From contig JAIPBB010000270.1 in the NCBI GenBank assembly GCA_021739805.1, forward strand, positions 1 to 7,553: DNA of 7,553 bases, given 5' to 3'. The position numbers were made by a program, and so were the translations under genes. Every line of letters begins with the position of its first letter. Position 1 is the stretch's first letter. The notes under the pieces were generated by a model. It searched no databases. It worked only from the letters and a program-made list of their open reading frames with translations, and was not told where the DNA came from. Of this stretch, positions 1 through 5,836 are shown in pieces. Source of the DNA: Saprospiraceae bacterium. Its GTDB lineage: Bacteria; Bacteroidota; Bacteroidia; Bacteroidales; JAIPBB01.

Positions 1-14
1 CCGTGCTTGTGATC

Positions 15-76
15 CATAATTCCTGGTTTTTGTATAGACATCAAGTTAATAAATACTTGATTAAAAAGGAATTATG
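15..76. repeat. Nested inverted repeat (long imperfect hairpin)
   Basis: Two perfect inverted repeats are nested. The outer arms are CATAATTCC (15-23) and GGAATTATG (68-76). The inner arms are ATCAAGT (40-46) and ACTTGAT (55-61), around an 8-nt A/T loop. Between them, TTTTT (27-31) can also face AAAAA (63-67). No T-tract follows, so it does not look like a classical intrinsic terminator for either strand. It could be a transcript-end hairpin of a gene lying left of the window or the remnant of a mobile-element end. Pairing is seen directly; function is unknown. Confidence 0.5.
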
Positions 77-124
77 AGCTAATTAGGTTATCAACAATTA
101 GGAGGGGTTTTTGCACAGGCTGAC

Positions 125-153
125 GTTCGGCGGTATGCACTATACCGGCGAAC
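125..153. repeat. Hairpin in left arm of the inverted-repeat element
   Basis: GTTCGGCGGTAT (125-136) faces ATACCGGCGAAC (142-153) across a 5-nt loop. Eleven of twelve positions are complementary, with one G/G mismatch. The stem is GC-rich against an AT-rich background. It carries the block that recurs inverted at 219-237. Confidence 0.65.
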
Positions 154-221
154 GGAGGGTGGTTTTCGTTTTTTAAGTTTAAGCTAATTTATGAATTATT
201 TTTCTCTTTTACGATTTAGCA

Positions 222-236
222 GGTATAGTGTATACC
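222..236. repeat. Perfect 6-bp hairpin GGTATA-GTG-TATACC
   Basis: GGTATA (222-227) and TATACC (231-236) are perfectly complementary around a GTG loop. The hairpin lies 17 nt before the intron's 5' splice site and is the inverted counterpart of the 125-153 hairpin core. Confidence 0.6.
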
Positions 237-247
237 GTTTATTACCA

Positions 248-253
248 ACTGGC
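248..253 (+). other. IBS1, intron-binding site in the 5' exon
   Basis: ACTGGC is the last six bases before the intron's GUGUG start. It is the exact reverse complement of GCCAGT at 649-654 in domain I. Such pairing defines the 5' splice site and the retrohoming target of group II introns. The ligated exon junction also reads as an imperfect palindrome, CAACTGGCCACTTG, with two mismatched positions. Confidence 0.75.
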
Positions 254-648
254 GTGTGTCCTGCGATGAATCAGGGCACTTTCAAATATACAAATCTTTC
301 TGCAAGACAGGAAGCAAGTTCTTTGAAATTGATTCATCATAACTTTAGATGAGATGAGAGGCATCTATAAATATAGTTTTAGGGTTAAGAAACGAGCCAG
401 AATAAAGAATCTGGAGGTCTCACACACAAATTCTTAACTTTCCCTTTATAGGTGATTGGTCTCTCGGATACGCTTTACTGGAAGTGTTTCCAATCCACCC
501 TACGGTGCTTCCAATTCAATGGGTAGGTATTGAACGGCTAGGGAAAAGGCGGGGACTACCCGTCAGGAGTGAATATAGGAGCTGAACGAAAGTAAACCCT
601 CGATGAGGCATCGTAAGTAACTTTGTTGTCACTGAAAACCGGCATTTC

Positions 649-654
649 GCCAGT
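649..654 (+). other. EBS1, exon-binding site 1 of the intron
   Basis: GCCAGT in domain I pairs by six Watson-Crick pairs with ACTGGC immediately upstream of the intron. It lies between CACTG (630-634) and the downstream GTTGTT, a plausible loop context. An EBS2 could not be placed with confidence: GTAA at 613-616 or 617-620 could pair with TTAC at 242-245, but this is too short to rely on. Confidence 0.72.
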
Positions 655-999
655 GTTGTTGGGATAAGAGCAGAAATTACCAGTTTATTGACTGCTTCGG
701 TGACCGGTGTAGAGAGGGCAGGACCTATATTTTGGCTCGTCTAAGGAACAGGAGAACCTGCCTGCTGTTGTTAAGAGAGAATGCTATAAGCTCGAATGAG
801 TAAGGCAGAGAGTATCAATACAGCGGAATAGGGGCGGATCAGCTCGTAGTAGTGAATTGTGTCAATTTACGGCTTTGGAAACTTAGTCATAGCGAAGGGG
901 CTGACGCACTCAAGGTAATTTTGCCAAGATCATACAATCAAGTATGAATCGATGAGCCTTTGTTTACCTGTCAACCTGAGATGGTTGCGTGAGTGTGAA

Positions 1000-1075
1000 G
1001 AGCCGTGTGACGGGAGACTGTCAAGCACGGTTTTGTGAGAGGTTTAGGGGTGAAACTCCCCTTTACCTACTCGAC
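1000..1075 (+). ncRNA. Group II intron domains V and VI with the 3' splice site
   Basis: Domain V is a 34-nt hairpin (1000-1033). AGCCGTG (1001-1007) pairs with CACGGTT (1026-1032), with AGC at 1001-1003 as the catalytic triad. A bulge (T1008 against AAG 1023-1025) follows. GACGG (1009-1013) pairs with CTGTC (1018-1022) around a GAGA (GNRA) tetraloop. Domain VI pairs GAGAGG (1037-1042) with CCT-CUC (1066-1068, 1070-1072), leaving A1069 bulged seven bases from the intron end, where the branch-point adenosine is expected. A second stem pairs AGGGG (1046-1050) with CCCCT (1058-1062). The intron ends ...GAC at 1075. This is the strongest part of the intron assignment. Confidence 0.92.
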
Positions 1076-1286
1076 CACTTGTGTTATTTCTTTATGTCGG
1101 CCTGCAATTAATTCCCCTTTTTGTTTTCAGTAATTGATATTTATTATATTAATCAACATTTTGCATTTCCAAAAAATTTATTGGCGGTTGTTGTTTTTAA
1201 ATCACTTTTATTAAGTATTCCATTTTTTTTCAAAAAGTATCCGTCCAACAAAAGAGCTCCTAGATTTTCTAAGGGATATTAAGATG

Positions 1287-1301
1287 TTAGCAGTATGCTA
1301 A
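1287..1301. repeat. Small perfect inverted repeat TTAGCA-GTA-TGCTAA
   Basis: The 6-bp arms (1287-1292 and 1296-1301) are perfectly complementary around GTA. No T-run follows. It could be an operator half-site pair or chance; no neighbouring gene start supports a regulatory role. Confidence 0.3.
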
Positions 1302-1422
1302 GATCTGAGTTACAGGTTATGAAGTCACGGGTTTGTAAACTTTATATAATGAAAATGTGTAATACTCAGCTTGTATAAATAAAATTCAACAAGTATGTTC
1401 AACAACATGGTATAGGATTTGA

Positions 1423-1433
1423 GGGGGGGGGGG
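1423..1433. repeat. Homopolymer run of 11 G
   Basis: Eleven consecutive G residues sit in an otherwise A/T-rich region and are followed directly by A and a T-run. It lies outside any recognised gene, about 460 nt upstream of the S74 gene. Such runs are prone to slippage in replication and to miscounting in sequencing. Confidence 0.9.
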
Positions 1434-1534
1434 ATTTTTTATTTAATTTTATATACGAGGAAAGGAATAAACCTTCCTATTTCCTGCCAAATAAGATAGG
1501 ATCCTAAGACTGTAGCACGAAGTAATTTATTTAA

Positions 1535-1858
1535 GGGAGTTGTAGCGCCCCTGATCTCTCAAAAAAAGAAACAAAATTGTTCTCAATTGCATTCGCATTG
1601 TTTTTAGTACCGATAAGTGTGTAATAAAAAGTTCAATCAACAGGAGGAGTTGATTTTTCAAATCCTGAACCAATAACTTTTAGCAATGAAAGAATAAGAG
1701 TTTTTTCATTAAATTATGATCCGGATAATGTTGATATAGCAAAAATTCTCCTTAATCTCTCACTGAAGAGACATATACAAATTATTTTTCCTGAAGTCTC
1801 TTTCTCAACCCACAAAAGCTTTGAATTGAAAAAGAAAACCCGAATTAGGGTTGGATAA
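1535..1858 (+). pseudogene. Decayed gene fragment for a secreted protein (unrecognised)
   Basis: One frame reads from 1535 (after a stop) as a lysine-containing start, KKETKLF, then the hydrophobic core SIAFALFLVPISV. This resembles a signal peptide but has no ATG. Two consecutive TAA codons (1622-1627) follow. The same frame then continues as a protein-like stretch beginning KVQSTGGVDF and running 76 codons to TAA at 1856-1858. Near 1760 another frame reads TEETYTNYFS, which suggests a further frameshift. The simplest reading is a dead gene for an exported protein whose start codon is lost and whose frame is interrupted. I do not recognise its family. Chance open frame in AT-rich DNA is the alternative. 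Confidence 0.4.
1837..1852. repeat. Small inverted repeat AACCC-GAATTA-GGGTT
   Basis: Perfect 5-bp arms lie around a 6-nt loop at the end of the pseudogene, about 40 nt before the S74 gene's ATG. It might be a weak transcript-end or leader hairpin, but it lacks a T-tract. Confidence 0.3.
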
Positions 1859-1893
1859 AACTGTAAATTTTAACAATTTAAATTTTAGTAAAA

Positions 1894-3024
1894 ATGAAAA
1901 AAATAATTTTTTTAATTGCAATAACAGCAATGCTAAGCTTATCATCCTTTGCTCAACTTTCTATGAATAGTTCAGGTCAAATTGGAATTGGTACCAGTGC
2001 GTCAAGTTATTATAAATTAAAAGTGAATGGTTATACTTATTCAAAAGATTTTCATTTAGACGGACCATTAGTATGGGATTATTCTCCAGGTGGACGTATT
2101 AATACATACTATTATGGCCTTTCTATCCAAGGGTGTTACAGCACCTCAGTAGGTATTGGCTGTAATTATTCATCTGGAACAACATTAAAACTTAGCTATC
2201 AATATTCTCAACCTACTTATACTTTGGATGTTAATGGGAATGCCCGTATCTCGGGGGATATTTATGCCAGCAATTATCTTCCAATTAGCTCGGATGATAA
2301 AATAAAAAAGAATATTAAGCAACTCGATGGAACAGATGCGGTGGTGAAATTATTTAAAATTAACAGTATTAGCTATGAATATAAAAGTAAAGAAGAATTA
2401 ACAGAATTGCACAATAACAACATCCTGCATTTCGGTTATGATACATTAACATTTTATGATGATTCTGAAAAGACCTACAGGGAAGAAGTAAGATTATCAA
2501 TCCCTGACTATTCGAAAGGTAACAATTTTGGATTTGTTGCTCAGGATGTAGAAAAAGTTTTTCCTGAATTGGTAAGGGAAGACTCTTTAACTAACATTAA
2601 ATCTATCTGTTATACAGAGTTTATCCCTTTATTGCTTGAAGCACTTAAGGAACAAAATGAAACAATAGAGGGTCTCAAAACTGAAATAAATGATATGAAG
2701 TCTGAAATGTTATTAGAAAATAAGAAAAGTACATTTAATAATGTTGATAACAGCGTCTTAGAATCCAATTTATTATTCCAGAATAATCCTAACCCATTTA
2801 AAGAAAGCACACAGATTAAGTATTATCTTGATGAAAATGTAAAATATGCTAGTATTCGTATTTACAATATGAATGGAACACAACTTAAAAGCTTTCAATT
2901 AAATCAATATGGGAATAGCAGTGTAACAATAGATGGTGGAGAATTACATGCTGGAATGTTCATTTACGCTCTTATTGTCGAGGGTTTAGTCGTTGATACA
3001 AAACAAATGATTTTAACAGATTGA
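1894..3024 (+). CDS. Secreted S74 (tail-fibre chaperone) domain protein with T9SS sorting domain
   Basis: This is a 376-residue exported protein. Residues 1-20 form a signal peptide (KK, hydrophobic core, SSFA, then Q21). The middle is beta-rich with two similar motifs, LKVNG (42-46) and LDVNG (111-115). An S74 intramolecular chaperone domain follows: S133-D134 within an SDxxxKxNI pattern (133-141), then GFVAQDVEKVFPELV (213-227) and a tyrosine-led helix about 240-255. Residues 250-275 look like a coiled coil. The C-terminus (from QNNPNPF at 296 to 376) is a type A T9SS sorting domain ending in KQMILTD. In phage tail spikes S74 domains assist trimer folding and may cleave themselves at the Ser. 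Here the product is probably a trimeric cell-surface or released protein; its binding target is unknown. The ATG has an A/T-only leader and no Shine-Dalgarno sequence, usual for the phylum. Confidence 0.9.
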   Translation: MKKIIFLIAITAMLSLSSFAQLSMNSSGQIGIGTSASSYYKLKVNGYTYSKDFHLDGPLVWDYSPGGRINTYYYGLSIQGCYSTSVGIGCNYSSGTTLKLSYQYSQPTYTLDVNGNARISGDIYASNYLPISSDDKIKKNIKQLDGTDAVVKLFKINSISYEYKSKEELTELHNNNILHFGYDTLTFYDDSEKTYREEVRLSIPDYSKGNNFGFVAQDVEKVFPELVREDSLTNIKSICYTEFIPLLLEALKEQNETIEGLKTEINDMKSEMLLENKKSTFNNVDNSVLESNLLFQNNPNPFKESTQIKYYLDENVKYASIRIYNMNGTQLKSFQLNQYGNSSVTIDGGELHAGMFIYALIVEGLVVDTKQMILTD

Positions 3025-3118
3025 CGTTATTATTAAAAAGTCTTAAGCTGGTGCAAAAATGTTGCGGAGTTAAGTAATTCAATGAATCGTAGAGATAGTG
3101 GTTTTTATCATTTATTTT

Positions 3119-3131
3119 AGCTTAAAAAGCT
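3119..3131. repeat. Small inverted repeat AGCTT-AAA-AAGCT in the S74 / next-gene gap
   Basis: Perfect 5-bp arms surround an AAA loop in the 245-nt gap after the S74 gene. The gap contains no coding frame that I could support. It probably holds the end of the S74 transcript and the promoter of the next gene pair, but neither a T-tailed terminator nor a clear promoter is visible. Confidence 0.3.
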
Positions 3132-3269
3132 TGATTATAAAACTTTTATGGAAATGTGTTTTTTCATAGACTCACGTTAGAGCTGCCTTGTAAAAAAACC
3201 TAATTATATATAAAAGTAAATACAAATGATTGAAAATAAAGTTGTTTTTAACATTTAAAAATAAATACC

Positions 3270-3674
3270 ATGAAAAAGTTTTTATTCATCTCGATTGCAA
3301 TCTTGTTTTCTTTATGTGACAAACAAGCGGATTCTTCTACCAATGATTTGTTCCAGGGCAAAATTGTTGGATACCTAAAATGCTCTGATAGTGAAACTGA
3401 TAATACTTTTTTTGGTATTTTCATAATTACAAACAAGAATGATTCTTTATTATCTTTTAATATTCCTTCTGCAATTTATGATTTGGACACAAACAACTTA
3501 GATTATGGTATTTATTTTTTAAATGGAGATTCTGTTCGTTTCAGTTACAAAAATGCTAAAAGTGAAGAACAAAAAGTATTTGATTGTCCTCCAACAACCA
3601 TGCTTAATCCAACTTTCTATCCTATTGAGAATTTTAGACAAGTAATAATAATAGAGATAAATAAAATTCAGTGA
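3270..3674 (+). CDS. Small exported protein, possible lipoprotein, partner of the adjacent subtilase
   Basis: This is a 134-residue protein of no family I recognise. Residues 1-15 form an export signal (MKK, hydrophobic core). The sequence LFSLC places a cysteine at 16 followed by DKQADSS. This resembles a lipobox, but Leu at -1 is unusual, so ordinary cleavage is also possible. The mature part is rich in alternating hydrophobic/polar stretches, suggesting beta-strands, with two further cysteines (C38, C106). Its stop lies 3 nt before the ATG of the S8 protease at 3678, so the two are almost certainly one transcript and probably translationally coupled. A role as inhibitor, chaperone or membrane anchor for that protease is inference from position only. 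The A/T-rich leader (ACATTTAAAAATAAATACC) has no Shine-Dalgarno sequence. Confidence 0.78.
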   Translation: MKKFLFISIAILFSLCDKQADSSTNDLFQGKIVGYLKCSDSETDNTFFGIFIITNKNDSLLSFNIPSAIYDLDTNNLDYGIYFLNGDSVRFSYKNAKSEEQKVFDCPPTTMLNPTFYPIENFRQVIIIEINKIQ

Positions 3675-3677
3675 CCA

Positions 3678-5573
3678 ATGAAACCCTTTAAACTAAAATT
3701 AATAATTATTTTCATTGTAAGTATAGTTGCACTGATTACATTATCTTTTCATTCAGAACAAGATAAACCCGAAAAGCATTTTTATTATGCTTTTGATGAG
3801 AAAGTACAAATTGACCAAATAGCCGATAAATTACTTGTTAAGATAAAACCTAAATTGCAAAAGACAAGCTATGAGGAGGCTATAAAACAGCTATTTGGCC
3901 AAGTAGAAATTGAATGGTTAAATGCCGATATTAGTAAAGTCAAGCTAAAGGATATTAATAATAAAGAAGAGAAAATTAATAATCTATTATCTGATGATAA
4001 CATAATAAGCGTTGGAAAAGTTTATAAAACAAAAGATAATTTAGAGTTTGGTTTTGCAAACGAGATAATTCTAAAATTTAAAGAAGAAATAAAAGAATTA
4101 GTTCGAGAAGAAATTCTAAAAACATATAATCTAAAGAAATCGAAAACCACAAAGATATATGAATCCGTACTAATATCTAAAAATGAAGATATTATTGAAA
4201 TTGCAAATAAACTGTATGAATCCGGGAATTTTGTTTTTGCATATCCAAATATTATTTGTAGAGCCGAATTGTTTAGTACATTTCCAAATGACCCATATTT
4301 TCAGTTTCAAATTACTTGTCATAATACAGGTCAAACATTTAATGGGCATAGTGGGACATCTGATGCTGATATTGATGCACCCGAAGCATGGGATATTACA
4401 ACAGGGAATAACAATATTATAATTGCAGTTTTTGACGAAGGAGTGACATCAGACCATCCCGATTTACCTAATACAAGACAAGTAAGGCTAAATGGTAGTA
4501 ATTACGGTTCAGGTGATGCAAATAACCCATCACCAACAGGAGATGATAATCATGGTAATTCCTGTGCTGGTGTTATTGGGGCTACTATGAATAATAATGA
4601 AGGAATTGCTGGAATTGCACCAAATTGTAGAATTATGCCATTAAGGTGGGATGCTACTACAACTTCTGATGAAATGGCTGATGGCATTGAGTTTGCAGTG
4701 GATAATGGTGCAAATATAATTTCTAATAGTTGGGGGTATAATACATCAGACAGAAATTATATTCCTGCTATTGTCACAGCTATTCAATATGCTATTAATA
4801 ATAATGTAGTTGTTGTATTTGCAGCAGGTAATACAGCGAGACATTATAGTTGTAGTGATAATGGCTTTGTTACGTTTCCCGCTAATGCTAATGTTAACAA
4901 TCTTATAACAGTCGGTGCATCTGATAGAAATGACAATCAATCTGACTATAGTCCAACAAGTTCACTAATTGATATTGTTGCACCATCTCATAGAGCCTAT
5001 CCTCCAGAGTCTTATTTGGCTGCGGGATATAGTTGTGGTGGTATTAGTGGAGAAACCTTTGAAATGTGGACTATTGACATTCCCGGAAATGCTGGTTATA
5101 ATACATGGCCATCAACCGGGATTCATCCTCCCACGACTGATGAAACATTGCCCAGTACTGGTACAAACAACCTTTCATACACAGGTAGGTTTGGAGGGAC
5201 TTCTCATGCCTGTCCAGTAGTTGCAGGTATTGCTGCTTTATTATTGTCGGAACATCCAAATATGACACCTCAACAAATATTTGATATTCTAACAGGTTCT
5301 GCAGATAAAATAGGAGGTTATACATATACAAGTGGGAGGTGTAATGAGACTGGTTTTGGAAGGGTGAATGCTTATTCGGCTTTACAGTATTGTAATACAT
5401 ATGATTTTACTAATCAAACAGTAACATCTAATACAACAATTGAAGATTGCAACATAAATGTTCAAAATGTAGAAGTTAACAATAATTCAAAATTGACAAT
5501 TGAAGCTGAAGAAAATGTAATAATAAATGGAGAATTTGAGGTTGTATTAGGTTCTGAATTAGAGATTAAATAA
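3678..5573 (+). CDS. Secreted subtilisin-like serine protease (S8), complete catalytic triad
   Basis: A 631-residue secreted S8 protease. Residues 5-24 are a hydrophobic export segment after KPFKLK. Residues about 35-200 are a lysine/glutamate-rich prodomain ending near FVFAYPNIICRAE. The catalytic domain (about 205-570) shows D253 (IAVFDEGV), H292 (DDNHGNSCAG), oxyanion N385 (VFAAGN) and nucleophile S509 (FGGTSHACP), so it should be active. The segment WTIDIPG...GYN before the serine is seen in many bacterial subtilases. The tail (about 575-631) is a repetitive beta-type region ending LGSELEIK at the stop, with no NPNPF-type sorting domain. How it is exported past the outer membrane is therefore unclear; the tail itself may serve. 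It follows the small exported protein after 3 nt. Probable role is extracellular or cell-surface proteolysis; substrate unknown. Confidence 0.93.
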   Translation: MKPFKLKLIIIFIVSIVALITLSFHSEQDKPEKHFYYAFDEKVQIDQIADKLLVKIKPKLQKTSYEEAIKQLFGQVEIEWLNADISKVKLKDINNKEEKINNLLSDDNIISVGKVYKTKDNLEFGFANEIILKFKEEIKELVREEILKTYNLKKSKTTKIYESVLISKNEDIIEIANKLYESGNFVFAYPNIICRAELFSTFPNDPYFQFQITCHNTGQTFNGHSGTSDADIDAPEAWDITTGNNNIIIAVFDEGVTSDHPDLPNTRQVRLNGSNYGSGDANNPSPTGDDNHGNSCAGVIGATMNNNEGIAGIAPNCRIMPLRWDATTTSDEMADGIEFAVDNGANIISNSWGYNTSDRNYIPAIVTAIQYAINNNVVVVFAAGNTARHYSCSDNGFVTFPANANVNNLITVGASDRNDNQSDYSPTSSLIDIVAPSHRAYPPESYLAAGYSCGGISGETFEMWTIDIPGNAGYNTWPSTGIHPPTTDETLPSTGTNNLSYTGRFGGTSHACPVVAGIAALLLSEHPNMTPQQIFDILTGSADKIGGYTYTSGRCNETGFGRVNAYSALQYCNTYDFTNQTVTSNTTIEDCNINVQNVEVNNNSKLTIEAEENVIINGEFEVVLGSELEIK

Positions 5574-5577
5574 GTAT

Positions 5578-5823
5578 CGACTCTTGCGTAACCCATTTAC
5601 TAAATTTACACAGATCAGGAATTTCCTGAATGAAATTGTAAAAACTACCGGTATTTATATTTACAATATGAATGGCGCACAACTATAAAGCATTGAATTG
5701 CATCTTAGAGGAAATGGAAGTCAAACCCTAAACGGTGGCGAATTTCAGGCTGGAATGTATATGTATGCCTTAATTGCCGATGGAAAGGTAATTGATACGA
5801 AACAGATGATACTAACGGATTAA
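5578..5823 (+). pseudogene. Orphan type IX secretion sorting domain with internal stop
   Basis: This frame reads RLLRNPF (from 5578), then TQI...IYIYNMNGAQL, a TAA stop at 5686-5688, and then SIELHLRGNGSQTLNGGEFQAG up to KQMILTD and TAA at 5821-5823. It aligns along its length with the C-terminus of the S74 protein (NPF..., IYNMNG.QL, GGE..AGM..YAL, DTKQMILTD). The internal stop sits where the S74 copy has AAA (Lys), so a single A-to-T change accounts for it. There is no start codon or body domain. It begins 4 nt after the first protease's stop but in the +1 frame relative to it. It may be the lost tail of that protease or, more likely given the closer match, the relic of another S74-type gene or of a recombination event. 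Confidence 0.82.
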
Positions 5824-5836
5824 AAATAATAAGGAT

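Larger units (their letters stand above)
254..1075 (+). mobile_element. Group II intron without a reverse transcriptase ORF (822 nt)
   Basis: The 5' end is GTGTG, matching the GUGYG consensus, followed by a hairpin (258-263 with 272-277). EBS1 at 649-654 pairs perfectly with the 5' exon. A domain-II-like stem pairs GGCAGG (717-722) with CCTGCC (757-762). Domain V (1000-1033) has the AGC triad and a GAGA tetraloop; domain VI (1037-1072) has a bulged A; the 3' end is AC. The base before EBS1 (C648) cannot pair with the first 3'-exon base (C1076), which suggests a IIB-type EBS3 contact. Bacterial group II introns usually encode an RT/maturase in domain IV and are then about 2-3 kb; here no RT-sized frame and no YxDD motif exists. 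The RNA core looks intact, so splicing or mobility would need a maturase supplied in trans. Exact ends are inferred from motifs. Confidence 0.88.
111..1105. repeat. Inverted-repeat element, about 173 nt, split by the group II intron
   Basis: Removing the intron at 254-1075 leaves 111-253 joined to 1076-1105. The ends are imperfect inverted repeats: TTGCACAGGCTGACGT (111-126) matches the reverse complement of 1092-1105 (TTGCAGGCCGACAT) except for a 2-nt gap and two substitutions. A second block inside the left arm (about 130-149, CGGTATGCACTATACCGGC) recurs inverted at about 219-237 (reverse complement CGGTATACACTATACCTGC). The order is therefore A, B, inverted B, inverted A. No protein is encoded. 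It could be a MITE-like element, an integron attC-like recombination site or a structured intergenic repeat; the sequence alone does not decide. Only one copy is present in this window. Confidence 0.5.
1076..1534. other. Gene-free stretch between the intron and the pseudogene
   Basis: After the last 30 nt of the inverted-repeat element, this AT-rich stretch has no open frame with protein-like composition on either strand. The longest ATG frame noticed on the + strand (from about 1319) is 19 codons. It contains a small hairpin (1287-1301) and an 11-G run (1423-1433). The promoter of the downstream genes may lie here, but no clear Bacteroidota -33 TTTG / -7 TAnnTTTG pair could be assigned. Confidence 0.6.

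Noticed and set aside
111..240. CRISPR array
   Set aside because: The repeated blocks are inverted, only two of each are present, and there are no regular spacers.
830..999. Remnant of an RT gene in domain IV
   Set aside because: Some sequence before domain V resembles, from memory, the leader ahead of RT genes in related introns, but no RT motif or sustained frame is present, so no coding remnant is claimed.
254..1075. Possibility that the intron region is an rRNA, riboswitch or other ncRNA
   Set aside because: The combination of GUGUG start, EBS1-IBS1 match, domain V and a bulged branch-point A in domain VI is specific to group II introns.
111..1105. Firm assignment of the inverted-repeat element as an integron attC site
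   Set aside because: No clear RYYYAAC/GTTRRRY core pair was found and no integrase or cassette series is visible; kept only as one option.
1622..1627. Stop-codon readthrough or recoding at the tandem TAA codons
   Set aside because: There is no start codon and no recoding signal, and tandem TAA is an efficient stop; decay is simpler.
2610..2810. Minus-strand open frame of 66 codons
   Set aside because: It lies wholly inside the S74 gene, on the opposite strand; it is a shadow of the conserved helix and linker coding sequence.
3248..3436. Minus-strand open frame of 62 codons
   Set aside because: It overlaps the start of the small exported protein gene, whose signal peptide and 3-nt spacing to the protease make the + strand gene the real one.
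4183..4422. Plus-strand 79-codon frame inside the first protease
   Set aside because: Out of frame with a strongly supported S8 domain; composition is a shadow translation.
4746..5400. Other short frames on both strands inside the first protease (4746-4940, 4969-5220, 5071-5400)
   Set aside because: All overlap the catalytic region of the protease, which contains its complete active-site motifs; none has its own domain features.
5560..5600. Programmed frameshift joining the first protease to the sorting domain
   Set aside because: No slippery heptamer or stimulatory structure was seen, and the sorting domain also carries an internal stop at 5686-5688.
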